Shown: positions 35,315 to 47,981 of the stretch, one piece after another
Layout: each line of letters opens with the position of its first letter
Numbering within the stretch: the first letter of the stretch is position 1
Assembly (NCBI RefSeq): GCF_029227915.1
Contig: NC_079878.1
Coordinates: forward strand, 2,916,001 to 2,980,000
DNA: 64,000 nt
From: Hydractinia symbiolongicarpus
Lineage: Eukaryota > Cnidaria > Hydrozoa > Anthoathecata > Hydractiniidae
Direction of reading: 5' to 3'
Notes under the pieces: generated by a model
Told to the model about the DNA's origin: nothing
Database searches by the model: none
The model's input: only the letters and a program-made list of their open reading frames with translations
Program-made: the position numbers and the translations under genes

Positions 35315-36329
35315 AATTTAAAAAATCGTTTTGGAAATGAGTTTACTCACAGGGTACTTTCTTTGTATACATTTGAATATACGGGCCAAGCCCGGGATTT
35401 ACGGGAAATCGCGGGTTTTCGTTTGCCTGCGATTAAACCACTTTCATTAAGCGTCTCATCAAAAATGAAAACATTTCTAAAAATTACAAGTCTCATGCGT
35501 TTTAGTGGTGGAAAAAAAATTTAAAAAATCGTTCGGGAAATGAGTTTACTCCCTGGGTACCTTCTTTGCATACTTTTGACTATACGGCCGAGTCCGGGAT
35601 TTACGGGAAATCGCGGGTTTTCGTTTGCCGGCGATTAAACCACTTTCATTAAGCGTCTCATCAAAAATGAAAACATTTCTGCAAACTACAAGTCTCATGC
35701 GTTTTAGTGGTGAAAAAATAATTTAAAAAATCGTTCGAGAAATGAGTTTACTCTCTGGGTACCTTCTTTGTATACTTTTGACTATACGGGCCGAGTCCGG
35801 GATTTACGGGAAATCGCGGGTTTTCGTTTGCCGGCGATTAAACTTCTTTTATTCAGCGTCTCATCAAAAATGAAAACACTTTTGAAAACTACAAGTCTCA
35901 TGCGTTTTACTGGTGAAAAAATAATTTAAAAAATCGTTCGGGAAATGAGTTTACTCCCTGGGTACTTTCTTTGTATACTTTTGACTATACGGGCCGAGTC
36001 CGGGATTTACGGGAAATCGCGGGTTTTCGTGTGCCGGCGATTAAGCTTCTTTTATTCAGCGTCCCATCAAAAATGAAAACATTTTTAAAAACTACAAGTC
36101 TCATGCGTTTTAGTGGTAAAAAAATAATATAAAAAATCGTTCGGGAAATGAGTTTACTCCCTGAGTACTTTCTTTGTATACTTTTGACTATACGGGCCGA
36201 GTCCGTGGGTTTACGGGAAATGGCGGGTTTTCGTTTGCCGGCGATTAAACTTCTTTTAATAAGAGTCTCATCAAAAATGAAAACATTTTTGAAAACTACA
36301 AGTCTCATGCGTTTTAGTGGTGAAAAGAT
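35315..36329 (+). repeat. 5-mer HOR unit, copy 2 (1,015 bp)
   Basis: Same five monomer types in the same order as 30362-31376, followed directly by copy 3 without an intervening 244-bp unit. One private change is TTTTACTGGTG near 35.9 kb. Confidence 0.88.
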
Positions 36330-37344
36330 ACTTTAAAAAATCGTTTTGGAAATGAGTTTACTCACAGGGTACTTTCTTTGTATACATTTGAATATACGGG
36401 CCAAGCCCGGGATTTACGGGAAATCGCGGGTTTTCGTTTGCCTGCGATTAAACCACTTTCATCAAGCGTCTCATCAAAAATGAAAACATTTCTAAAAATT
36501 ACAAGTCTCATGCGTTTTAGTTGTGGAAAAAAAATTTAAAAAATCGTTCGGGAAATGAGTTTACTCCCTGGGTACCTTCTTTGCATACTTTTGACTATAC
36601 GGCCGAGTCTGGGATTTACGGGAAATCGCGGGTTTTCGTTTGCCGGCGATTAAACCACTTTCATTAAGCGTCTCATCAAAAATGAAAACATTTCTGCAAA
36701 CTACAAGTCTCATGCGTTTTAGTGGTGAAAAAATAATTTAAAAAATCGTTCGAGAAATGAGTTTACTCTCTGGGTACCTTCTTTGTATACTTTTGACTAT
36801 ACGGGCCGAGTCCGGGATTTACGGGAAATCGCGGGTTTTCGTTTGCCGGCGATTAAACTTCTTTTATTCAGCGTCTCATCAAAAATGAAAACACTTTTGA
36901 AAACTACAAGTCTCATGCGTTTTAGTGGTGAAAAAATAATTTAAAAAATCGTTCGGGAAATGAGTTTACTCCCTAGGTACTTTCTTTGTATACTTTTGAC
37001 TATACGGGCCGAGTCCGGGATTTACGGGAAATCGCGGGTTTTCGTGTGCCGGCGATTAAGCTTCTTTTATTCAGCGTCCCATCAAAAATGAAAACATTTT
37101 TAAAAACTACAAGTCTCATGCGTTTTAGTGGTAAAAAAATAATATAAAAAATCGTTCGGGAAATGAGTTTACTCCCTGAGTACTTTCTTTGTATACTTTT
37201 GACTATACGGGCCGAGTCCATGGGTTTACGGGAAATGGCGGGTTTTCGTTTGCCGGCGATTAAACTTCTTTTAATAAGAGTCTCATCAAAAATGAAAACA
37301 TTTTTGAAAACTACAAGTCTCATGCGTTTCAGTGGTGAAAAAAT
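36330..37344 (+). repeat. 5-mer HOR unit, copy 3 (1,015 bp)
   Basis: Tandem with copy 2 at exactly 1,015 bp, then followed by the 244-bp unit at 37345. Private changes include TTTTAGTTGTGG and GAGTCCATGGG. Confidence 0.88.
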
Positions 37345-37588
37345 AATTTAAAAAATCGTTTTGGAAATCAGTTTACTCACAGGGTACTTTCTTTGTATAC
37401 ATGGGAAATGAGTTTACTCCCCGGGTACTTTCTTTGTATACTTTTGACTATATGGGCCGAGTCAAGGGTTTACGGGAAATGGCGGGTTTTCGTTTGCCGG
37501 CAATTAAACTTCTTTTTTTCAGCGTCTCATCAAAAATGAAAACATTTTTAAAAACTACAAGTCTCATGCGTTTTAGTGGTGAAAAGAT
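37345..37588 (+). repeat. 244-bp variant monomer #11
   Basis: First dyad CAGTTTACTC, right half GAGTCAAGGG, and 3' end CATTTTTAAAAAC. It lies immediately after the second tandem 5-mer HOR copy. Confidence 0.92.
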
Positions 37589-38805
37589 ACTTTAAAAAAT
37601 CGTTTTGGAAATGAGTTTACTCACAGGGTACTTTCTTTGTATACATTCGACTATACGGGCCAAGCCCGGGATTTACGGGAAACCGCGGGTTTTCGTTTGC
37701 CGGCGATTAAACCACTTTCATTAACCGTCTCATCAAAAATGAAAACATTTCTGAAAACTACAAGTCTCATGCGTTTTAGTAGTGAAAAAATAATTTAAAA
37801 AATCGTTCGGGAAATGAGTTTACTCCCTGGGTACTTTCTTTGTATACTTTTGACTATACGGCCAGAGTCCGGGATTTACGGGAAGTCGCGGGTTTTCGTT
37901 TGCCGGCGATTAAACTTCTTTTATTCAGCGTCTCATCAAAAATGAAAACATTTTTAAAAACTACAAGTCTCATGCGTTTTAGTGGTGGAAAAAAAATTTA
38001 AAAAATCGTTCGGGAAATGAGTTTACTCCCTGGGTACCTTCTTTGCATACTTTTGACTATACGGCCGAGTCTGGGATTTACGGGAAATCGCGGGTTTTCG
38101 TTTGCCGGCGATTAAGCTTCTTTTATTCAGCGTCCCATCAAAAGTGAAAACATTATTAAAAACTACAAGTCTCATGGGCTTTAGTGGTGAAATAATAATT
38201 TAAAAAATCGTTCGAGAAATGAGTTTACTCTCTGGGTACCTTCTTTGTATACTTTTGACTATACGGGCCGAGTCCGGGATTTACGGGAAATCGCGGGTTT
38301 TCGTTTGCCGGCGATGAATCTTCTTTTATTCAGCGTCTCATCAAAAATGAAAACACTTTTGAAAACTACAAGTCTCATGCGTTTTAGTGGTGAAAAAATA
38401 ATTTAAAAAATCGTTCGGGAAATGAGTTTACTCCCTGGGTACTTTCTTTGTATACTTTTGACTATACGGGCCGAGTCCGGGATTTACGGGAAATCGCGGG
38501 TTTTCGTGTGCCGGCGATTAAGCTTCTTTTATTCAGCGTCCCATCAAAAATGAAAACATTTTTAAAAACTACAAGTCTCATGCGTTTTAGTGGTAAAAAA
38601 ATAATATAAAAAATGGTTCGGGAAATGAGTTTACTCCCTGAGTACTTTCTTTGTATACTTTTGACTATACGGGCCGAGTCCGTGGGTTTACGGGAAATGG
38701 CGGGTTTTCGTTTGCCGGCGATTAAACTTCTTTTAATAAGACTCTCATCAAAAATGAAAACATTTTTGAAAGTACAAGTCTCATGCGTTTCAGTGGTGAA
38801 AAAAT

Positions 38806-39049
38806 AATTTAAAAAATCGTTTTGGAAATCAGTTTACTCACAGGGTACTTTCTTTGTATACATGGGAAATGAGTTTACTCCCCGGGTACTTTCTTTGTAT
38901 ACTTTTGACTATATGGGCCGAGTCAAGGGTTTACGGGAAATGGCGGGTTTTCGTTTGCCGGCAATTAAACTTCTTTTTTTCAGCGTCTCATCAAAAATGA
39001 AAACATTTTTAAAAACTACAAGTCTCATGCGTTTTAGTGGTGAAAAGAT
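38806..39049 (+). repeat. 244-bp variant monomer #12
   Basis: Very close to #11. The preceding 204-type unit (38603-38805) has lost one base (GAAAGTACAAG) and is 203 bp. Confidence 0.92.
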
Positions 39050-39862
39050 ACTTTAAAAAATCGTTTTGGAAATGAGTTTACTCACAGGGTACTTTCTTTG
39101 TATACATTCGACTATACGGGCCAAGCCCGGGATTTACGGGAAATCGCGGGTTTTCGTTTGCCGGCGATTAAACCACTTTCATTAAGCGTCTCATCAAAAG
39201 TGAAAACATTATTAAAAACTACAAGTCTCATGGGCTTTAGTGGTGAAATAATAATTTAAAAAATCGTTCGAGAAATGAGTTTACTCTCTGGGTACCTTCT
39301 TTGTATACTTTTGACTATACGGGCCGAGTCCGGGATTTACGGGAAATCGCGGGTTTTCGTTTGCCGGCGATTAATCTTCTTTTATTCAGCGTCTCATCAA
39401 AAATGAAAACACTTTTGAAAACTACAAGTCTCATGCGTTTTAGTGGTGAAAAAATAATTTAAAAAATCGTTCGGGAAATGAGTTTACTCCCTGGGTACTT
39501 TCTTTGTATACTTTTGACTATACGGGCCGAGTCCGGGATTTACGGGAAATCGCGGGTTTTCGTGTGCCGGCGATTAAGCTTCTTTTATTCAGCGTCCCAT
39601 CAAAAATGAAAACATTTTTAAAAACTACAAGTCTCATGCGTTTTAGTGGTAAAAAAATAATATAAAAAATCGTTCGGGAAATGAGTTTACTCCCTGAGTA
39701 CTTTCTTTGTATACTTTTGACTATACGGGCCGAGTCCGTGGGTTTACGGGAAATGGCGGGTTTTCGTTTGCCGGCGATTAAACTTCTTTTAATAAGAGTC
39801 TCATCAAAAATGAAAACATTTTTGAAAACTACAAGTCTCATGCGTTTCAGTGGTGAAAAAAT

Positions 39863-40106
39863 AATTTAAAAAATCGTTTTGGAAATCAGTTTACTCACAG
39901 GGTACTTTCTTTGTATACATGGGAAATGAGTTTACTCCCCGGGTACTTTCTTTGTATACTTTTGACTATATGGGCCGAGTCAAGGGTTTACGGGAAATGG
40001 CGGGTTTTCGTTTGCCGGCAATTAAACTTCTTTTTTTCAGCGTCTCATCAAAAATGAAAACATTTTTAAAAACTACAAGTCTCATGCGTTTTAGTGGTGA
40101 AAAGAT
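39863..40106 (+). repeat. 244-bp variant monomer #13
   Basis: Same sequence type as #11 and #12, and 1,057 bp after #12. It is preceded by a 204-bp unit at 39659. Confidence 0.92.
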
Positions 40107-40309
40107 ACTTTAAAAAATCGTTTTGGAAATGAGTTTACTCACAGGGTACTTTCTTTGTATACATTCGACTATACGGGCCAAGCCCGGGATTTACGGGAAA
40201 TCGCGGGTTTTCGTTTGCCGGCGATTAAACCACTTTCATTAAGCGTCTCATCAAAAATGAAAACATTTCTGAAAACTACAAGTCTCATGCGTTTTAGTGG
40301 TGAAAAGAT

Positions 40310-41870
40310 AATTTAATAAATCGTTTTGGAAATGAGTTTATTCATAGGGTACTTTCTTTGTATACATTTGACTATACGGGCCAAGCCCGGGATTTACGGG
40401 AAATCGCGGGTTTTCGTTTGCCGGCGATTAAACCACTTTCATTAAGCGTCTCATCAAAAATGAAAACATTTCTAAAAAATACAAGTCTCATGCGTTTTAG
40501 TGGTAAAAAAATAATTTAAAAAATCGTTCGGGAAATGAGTTTACTCCCTGGGTACCTTCTTTGTATACTTTTGACTATACGGGCCGAGTCCGGGATTTAC
40601 GGGAAATCGCAGGTTTTCGTTTGCCGGCGATTAAACTTCTTTTATTCAGCGTCTCATCAAAAATGAAAACATTTTTAAAAACTATAAGTCTCATGGGCTT
40701 TAGTGGTGAAATAATAATTTAAAAAATCGTTCGGGAAATGAGTTTACTCCCTGGGTACTTTCTTTGTATACTTTTGACTATACGGGCCGAGTCCGGGGTT
40801 TACGGGAAATGGCAGGTTTTCGTTTGCCGGCGATTAAACTTCTTTTATTGAGCGTCTCGTCAAAAATGAAAACATTTTTAAAAACTACAAGTCTCATGGG
40901 CTTTAGTGGTTAAATAATAATTTAAAAAATCGTTCGGGAAATGAGTTTACTTCCTGGGTACTTTCTTTGTATGCATTCGACTATACGGACCAAGCCTGGG
41001 ATTTACGGGAAATCGCGGGTTTTCGTTTGCCGGCGATTAAACTTCTTTTATTCAGCGCCTCATCAAAAATGAAAACATTTCTAAAAACTACAAGTCTCAT
41101 GGGCTTTAGTGGTGAAATAATAATTTAAAAAATCGTTCGGGAAATGAGTTTACTCCCTGGGTACTTTCTTTGTATACTTTTGACTATACGGGCCGAGTCC
41201 GGGATTTCAGGAAATCGCAGGTTTTCGTTTGCCGGCGATTAAACTTCTTTTATTCAGAGTCTCATTAAAAATGAAAACATTTCTAAAAACTACAAGTCTC
41301 ATGGGCTTTAGTGGTGAAATAATAATTTAAAAAATCGTTCGGGAAATGAGTTTACTCCCTGGGTACTTTCTTTGTATACTTTTGACTATACGGGCCGAGT
41401 CCGGGATTTACGGGAAATCCCAGGTTTTCGTTTGCCGGCGATTAAACTTCTTTTATTCAGCGTCTCATCAAAAATGAAAACATTTTTAAAAACTACAAGT
41501 CTCACGGGCTTTAGTGGTTAAATAATAATTTAAAAAATCGTTCGGGAAATGAGTTTACTCCCTGGGTACTTTCTTTGTATGCATTCGACTATACGGGCCA
41601 AGCCCGGGATTTACGGGAAATCGCGGGTTTTCGTTTGCCGGGGATTAAACCACTTTCATTAAGCGTCTGATCAAAAATGAAAACATTTCTGAAAACTACA
41701 AGTCTCATGCGTTTTAGTGGTGAAAAAATAATTTAAAAAATCGTTCGGGAAATGAGTTTACTCCCTGGGTACTTTCTTTGTATACTTTTGACTATACGGC
41801 CCGAGTCCGGGATTTACGGGAAATCGCGGGTTTTCGTTTGCCGGCGATTAAGCTTCTTTTATTCAGCGTC
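40310..41870 (+). repeat. Block repeated at 54357-55917 (14,047-bp offset)
   Basis: Matching rare variants include AATTTAATAAATCG, CAAGTCTCATG/CTATAAGTCTC, TTATTGAGCGTCTCG and GGGATTTCAGGAAATCG (41203 and 55250). The offset stays at 14,047 bp across the sites checked, so no monomer was gained or lost. Confidence 0.8.
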
Positions 41871-43380
41871 CCATCAAAAATGAAAACATTTTTAAAAACT
41901 ACAAGTCTCATGGGCTTTAGTGGTGAAATAATAATTTAAAAAATCGTTCGGGAAATGAGTTTACTCATAGGGTACTTTCTTTGTATACATTTGACTATAC
42001 GGGCCAAGCCCAGGATTTACGGGAAATCGCGGGTTTTCGTTTGTCGGCGATTAAACCACTTTCATTAAGCGTCTCATCAAAAATGAAAACATTTCTAAAA
42101 AATACAAGTCTCATGCGTTTTAGTGGTGAAAAAATAATTTAAAAAATCGTTCGGGAAATGAGTTTACTCCCTGGGTACCTTCTTTGTATACTTTTGACTA
42201 TACGGGTCGAGTCCGGGATTTACGGGAAATCGCAGGTTTTCGTTTGCCGGCGATTAAACTTCTTTTATTCAGCGTCTCATCAAAAATGAAAACATTTTTA
42301 AAAACTATAAGTCTCATGGGCTTTAGTGGTGAAATAATAATTTAAAAAATCGTTCGGGAAATGAGTTTACTCCCTGGGTACTTTCTTTGTATACTTTTGA
42401 CTATACGGGCCGAGTCCGGGGTTTACGGGAAATGGCGGGTTTTCGTTTGCCGGCGATTAAACTTCTTTTATTCAGCGTCTCGTCAAAAATGAAAACATTT
42501 TTAAAAACTACAAGTCTCATGGGCTTTAGTGGTCAAATAATAATTTAAAAAATTGTTCGGGAAATGAGTTTACTTCCTGGGTACTTTCTTTGTATACTTT
42601 TGACTATACGGGCCGAGTCCGGGATTTACGGGAAATCGCAGGTTTTCGTTTGCCGGCGATTAAACTTCTTTTATTCAGAGTCTCATAAAAAATGAAAACA
42701 TTTCTAAAAACTACAAGTCTCATGGGCTTTAGTGGTGAAATAATAATTTAAAAAATCGTTCGGGAAATGAGTTTACTCCCTGGGTACTTTCTTTGTATAC
42801 TTTTGACTATACGGGCCGAGTCCGGGATTTACGGGAAATCCCAGGTTTTCGTTTGCCGGCGATTAAGCTTCTTTTATTCAGCGTCCCATCAAAAATGAAA
42901 ACATTTTTAAAAACTACAAGTCTCATGCGTTTTAGTGGTAAAAAAATAATATAAAAAATCGTTCGGGAAATGAGTTTACTCCCTGAGTACTTTCTTTGTA
43001 TACTTTTGACTATACGGGCCGAGTCCGTGGGTTTACGGGAAATGGCGGGTTTTCGTTTGCCGGCGATTAAACTTCTTTTAATAAGAGTCTCATCAAAAAT
43101 GAAAACATTTTTAAAAACTACAAGTCTCATGCGTTTCAGTGGTGAAAAAATAATTTAAAAAATCGTTTTGGAAATCAGTTTAATCACAGGGTACTTTCTT
43201 TGTATACATGGGAAATGAGTTTACTCCCCGGGTACTTTCTTTGTATACTTTTGACTATATGGGCCGAGTCAAGGGTTTACGGGAAATGGTGGGTTTTCGT
43301 TTGCCGGCAATTAAACTTTTTTTTTCAGCGTCTCATCAAAAATGAAAACATTTTTGAAAACTACAAGTGTCATGCGTTTT
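40970..43380 (+). repeat. 2.4-kb block repeated at 49.05-51.46 kb, copy 1
   Basis: Offset 8,077 bp, checked at TACGGACCAAGCC, at GGGATTTCAGG (41203 and 49280), at the 204-bp unit (42970 and 51047) and at AATGGTGGG in the 244-bp unit. It ends inside the 244-bp monomer region, after which neighbours differ. Confidence 0.83.
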
Positions 43381-43394
43381 AGTGGTGAAAAAAT
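43152..43394 (+). repeat. 244-bp variant monomer #14 (243 bp)
   Basis: First dyad CAGTTTAATC. One base is lost where the usual AAACTTCTTTTTTTCAG has become AAAC followed by an uninterrupted T run. It also carries AATGGTGGG and AAGTGTCATG. Confidence 0.9.
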
Positions 43395-43800
43395 AATTTA
43401 AAAAATCGTTCGGGAAATGAGTTTACTCCCTGGGTACTTTCTTTGTATACTTTTGACTATACGGGCCGAGTCCGGGATTTACGGGAAATCGCGGGTTTTC
43501 GTGTGCCGACATTAAGCTTCTTTTATTCAGCGTCCCATCAAAAATGAAAACATTTTTAAAAACTACAAGTCTCATGCGTTTTAGTGGTAAAAAAATAATA
43601 TAAAAAATCGTTCGGGAAATAAGTTTACTCCCTGAGTACTTTCTTTGTATACTTTTGACTATACGGGCCGAGTCCGTGGGTTTACGGGAAATGGCGGGTT
43701 TTCGTTTGCCGGCGATTAAACTTCTTTTAATAAGAGTCTCATCAAAAATGAAAACATTTTTGAAAACTACAAGTCTCATGCGTTTCAGTGGTGAAAAAAT

Positions 43801-44044
43801 AATTTAAAAAATCGTTTTGGAAATCAGTTTACTCACAGGGTACTTTCTTTGTATACATGGGAAATGAGTTTACTCCCCGGGTACTTTCTTTGTATACTTT
43901 TGACTATATGGGCCGAGTCAAGGGTTTACGGGAAATGGCGGGTTTTCGTTTGCCGGCGATTAAACTTCTTTTATTCAGCGTCTCGTCAAAAATGAAAACA
44001 TTTTTAAAAACTACAAGTCTCATGGGCTTTAGTGGTTAAATAAT
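43801..44044 (+). repeat. 244-bp variant monomer #15, chimeric right half
   Basis: The left part is the usual 244-bp form with CAGTTTACTC and GAGTCAAGGG. The right part has GGCGATTAAACTTC, GTCTCGTC and GGGCTTTAGTGGTTAAAT, as in ordinary A monomers. A recombination point therefore lies near the GCCGGC motif. Confidence 0.9.
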
Positions 44045-44654
44045 AATTTAAGAAATCGTTCGGGAAATGAGTTTACTTCCTGGGTACTTTCTTTGTATAC
44101 TTTTGACTATACGGGCCGAGTCTGGGATTTACGGGAAATCGCAGGTTTTCGTTTGCCGGCGATTAAACTTCTTTTATTCAGAGTCTCATTAAAAATGAAA
44201 ACATTTCTAAAAACTACAAGTCTCATGGGCTTTAGTGGTGAAATAATAATTTAAAAAATCGTTCGGGAAATGAGTTTACTCCCTGGCTACTTTCTTTGTA
44301 TACTTTTGACTATACGGGCCGAGTCCGGGATTTACGGGAAATCCCAGGTTTTTGTTTGCCGGCGATTAAGCTTCTTTTATTCAGCGTCCCATCAAAAATG
44401 AAAACATTTTTAAAAACTACAAGTCTCATGCGTTTTAGTGGTAAAAAAATAATATAAAAAATCGTTCGGGAAATGAGTTTACTCCCTGAGTACTTTCTTT
44501 GTATACTTTTGACTATACGGGCCGAGTCCGTGGGTTTACGGGAAATGGCGGGTTTTCGTTTGCCGGCGATTAAACTTCTTTTAATTAGAGTCTCATCAAA
44601 AATGAAAACATTTTTGAAAACTACAAGTCTCATGCGTTTCAGTGGTGAAAAAAT

Positions 44655-44898
44655 AATTTAAAAAATCGTTTTGGAAATCAGTTTAATCACAGGGTACTTT
44701 CTTTGTATACATGGGAAATGAGTTTACTCCCCGGGTACTTTCTTTGTATACTTTTGACTATATGGGCCGAGTCAAGGGTTTACGGGAAATGGTGGGTTTT
44801 CGTTTGCCGGCAATTAAACTTCTTTTTTTCAGCGTCTCATCAAAAATGAAAACATTTTTAAAAACTACAAGTCTCATGCGTTTTAGTGGTAAAAAAAG
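44655..44898 (+). repeat. 244-bp variant monomer #16
   Basis: First dyad CAGTTTAATC and AATGGTGGG in the right half. The 3' end reads GGTAAAAAAAGAATATAAA, which resembles the end that normally leads into a 204-bp unit. Confidence 0.9.
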
Positions 44899-45101
44899 AA
44901 TATAAAAAATCGTTCGGGAAATGAGTTTACTCCCTGGGTACTTTCTTTGTATACTTTTGACTATACGGGCCGAGTCCGGGATTTACGGGAAATCGCGGGT
45001 TTTCGTTTGCCGGCGATTAAACTTCTTTTAATAAGAGTCTCATCAAAAATGAAAACATTTTTGAAAAGTACAAGTCTCATGCGTTTCAGTGGGGAAAAAA
45101 T

Positions 45102-45344
45102 AATTTAAAAAATCGTTTTGGAAATCAGTTTACTCACAGGGTACTTTCTTTGTATACATGGGAATGAGTTTACTCCCCGGGTACTTTCTTTGTATACTTT
45201 TGACTATATGGGCCGAGTCAAGGGTTTACGGGAAATGGCGGGTTTTCGTTTGCCGGCAATTAAACTTCTTTTTTTCAGCGTCTCATCAAAAATGAAAACA
45301 TTTTTAAAAACTACAAGTCTCATGCGTTTTAGTGGTGAAAAGAT
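45102..45344 (+). repeat. 244-bp variant monomer #17 (243 bp)
   Basis: First dyad CAGTTTACTC. One A is missing just after the duplication junction (GGGAATGAG). The preceding monomer is a chimera with AATAAGAGTCTC but without the GTGGG insertion, so the usual 204/244 pairing is broken here. Confidence 0.9.
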
Positions 45345-46155
45345 ACTTTAAAAAATCGTTTTGGAAATGAGTTTACTCACAGGGTACTTTCTTTGTATAC
45401 ATTCGACTATACGGGCCAAGCCCGGGATTTACGGGAAATCGCGGGTTTTCGTTTGCCGGCGATTAAACCACTTTCATTAAGCGTCTCATCAAAAATGAAA
45501 ACATTTCTGAAAACTACAAGTCTCATGCGTTTTAGTAGTGAAAAAATAATTTAAAAAATCGTTCGGGAAATGAGTTTACTCCCTGGGTACTTTCTTTGTA
45601 TACTTTTGACTATACTGCCCGAGTCCGGGATTTACGGGAAGTCGCGGGTTTTCGTTTGCCGGCGATTAAACTTCTTTTATTCAGCGTCTCATCAAAAATG
45701 AAAACATTTTTAAAAACTACAAGTCTCATGCGTTTTAGTGGTGAAAAAATAATTTAAAAAATCGTTCGGGAAATGAGTTTACTCCCTAGGTACCTTCTTT
45801 GTATACTTTTGACTATACGGCCGAGTCCGGGATTTACGGGAAATCGCGGGTTTTCGTTTGCCGGCGATTAAGCTTCTTTTATTCAGCGTCCCATCAAAAG
45901 TGAAAACATTATTAAAAACTACAAGTCTCATGGGCTTTAGTGGTGAAATAATAATTTAAAAAATCGTTCGGGAAATGAGTTTACTCCCTGGGTACTTTCT
46001 TTGTATACTTTTGACTATACGGGCCGAGTCCGGGATTTACGGGAAATCGCAGGTTTTCGTTTGCCGGCGATTAAACTTCTTTTATTCAGCGTCTCGTCAA
46101 AAATGAAAACATTTTTAAAAACTACAAGTCTCATGGGCTTTAGTGGTTAAATAAT
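45345..46155 (+). repeat. 4-mer HOR unit, dispersed copy (811 bp)
   Basis: Same four monomer types as 31621-33242, about 13 kb away, with CATCAAAAGTG in place of CATCAAAAGGG. Two further related copies of 812 bp begin at 51473 and 53342. In each case the unit follows a 244-bp monomer. Confidence 0.85.
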
Positions 46156-46967
46156 AATTTAAAAAATCGTTCGGGAAATGAGTTTACTTCCTGGGTAATT
46201 TCTTTGTATATATTCGACTATACGGGCCAAGCCCGGGATTTACGGGAAATCGCGGGTTTTCGTTTGCCGGCGATTAAACCACTTTCATTAAACGTCTCAT
46301 CAAAAATGAAAACATTTCTAAAAATTACAAGTCTCATGCGTTTTAGTGGTGAAAAGATAATTTAATAAATCGTTTTGGAAATGAGTTTACTCATAGGGTA
46401 CTTTCTTTGTATACATTTGACTATACGGGCCAAGCCCGGGATTTACGGGAAATCGCGGGTTTTCGTTTGCCGGCAATTAATCCACTTTCATTAAGCGTCT
46501 CATCAAAAATGAAAACATTTCTAAAAAATACAAGTCTCATGCGTTTTAGTGGTAAAAAAATAATTTAAAAAATCGTTCGGGAAATGAGTTTACTCCCTGG
46601 GTACCTTGTTTGTATACTTTTGACTATACGGGCCGAGTCCGGGATTTACGGGAAATCGCAGGTTTTCGTTTGCCGGCGATTAAACTTCTTTTATTCAGCG
46701 TCTCATCAAAAATGAAAACATTTTTAAAAACTATAAGTCTCATGGGCTTTAGTGGTGAAATAATAATTTAAAAAATCGTTCGGGAAATGAGTTTACTCCC
46801 TGGGTACTTTCTTTGTATACTTTTGACTATACGGGCCGAGTCCGGGGTTTATGGGAAATGGCAGGTTTTCGTTTGCCGGCGATTAAACTTCTTTTATTGA
46901 GCGTCTCATCAAAAATGAAAACATTTTTAAAAACTACAAGTCTCATGCGTTTTAGTGGTGAAAAAAT
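45751..46967 (+). repeat. 6-mer HOR unit (1,217 bp)
   Basis: Ordered markers: CTCCCTAGGTACC with CATCAAAAGTG; CGCAGG/GTCTCGTC; GTATATATTC chimera; AATTTAATAAATCG B unit; TACC A unit with CTATAAGTC; then an A unit with GGGGTTTATGGG. The next two units drop the sixth monomer. Confidence 0.82.
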
Positions 46968-47981
46968 AATTTAAAAAATCGTTCGGGAAATGAGTTTACT
47001 CCCTAGGTACCTTCTTTGTATACTTTTGACTATACGGCCGAGTCCGGGATTTACGGGAAATCGCGGGTTTTCGTTTGCCGGCGATTAAGCTTCTTTTATT
47101 CAGCGTCCTATCAAAAGTGAAAACATTATTAAAAACTACAAGTCTCATGGGCTTTAGTGGTGAAATAATAATTTAAAAAATCGTTCGGGAAATGAGTTTA
47201 CTCCCTGGGTACTTTCTTTGTATACTTTTGACTATACGGGCCGGGTCCGGGATTTACGGGAAATCGAAGGTTTTCGTTTGCCGGCGATTAAACTTCTTTT
47301 ATTCAGCGTCTCGTCAAAAATGAAAACATTTTTAAAAACTACAAGTCTCATGGGCTTTAGTGGTTAAATAATAATTTAAAAAATCGTTCGGGAAATGAGT
47401 TTACTTCCTGGGTACTTTCTTTGTATATATTCGACTATACGGGCCAAGCCCGGGATTAACGGGAAATCGCGGGTTTTCGTTTGCCGGCGATTAAACCACT
47501 TTCATTAAACGTCTCATCAAAAATGAAAACATTTCTAAAAATTACAAGTCTCATGCGTTTTAGTGGTGAAAAGATAATTTAATAAATCGTTTTGGAAATG
47601 AGTTTACTCATAGGGTACTTTCTTTGTATACATTTGACTATACGGGCCAAGCCCGGGATTTACGGGAAATCGCGGGTTTTCGTTTGCCGGCGATTAAACC
47701 ACTTTCATTAAGCGTCTCATCAAAAATGAAAACATTTCTAAAAAATACAAGTCTCATGCGTTTTAGTGGTAAAAAAATAATTTAAAAAATCGTTCGGGAA
47801 ATGAGTTTACTCCCTGGGTACCTTCTTTGTAAACTTTTGACTATACGGGCCGATTCTGGGATTTATGGGAAATCGCAGGTTTTCGTTTGCCGGCGATTAA
47901 ACTTCTTTTATTCAGCGTCTCATCAAAAATGAAAACATTTTTAAAAACTATAAGTCTCATGGGCTTTAGTGGTGAAATAAT
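46968..47981 (+). repeat. 5-mer HOR unit, second type, copy 1 (1,014 bp)
   Basis: Same order as 45751-46967 without its last monomer. It has CCTATCAAAAGTG, GGCCGGGTCCGGG and GGCCGATTCTGGG as markers. Confidence 0.87.

Larger units (their letters stand above)
37345..39862 (+). repeat. Two uneven HOR units between 244-bp monomers (1,461 and 1,057 bp)
   Basis: Intervals 37345-38805 and 38806-39862 each begin with a 244-bp unit and end with a 204-type unit. They share the CTCTCTGGGTACC, GTGTGCCGGCGATTAAGC and CATCAAAAGTGAAAACATT monomers but differ by two whole monomers. The shorter one contains a B-to-A fusion near 39.19 kb (AAGCGTCTCATCAAAAGTG), consistent with a deletion by unequal exchange. 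Confidence 0.78.
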
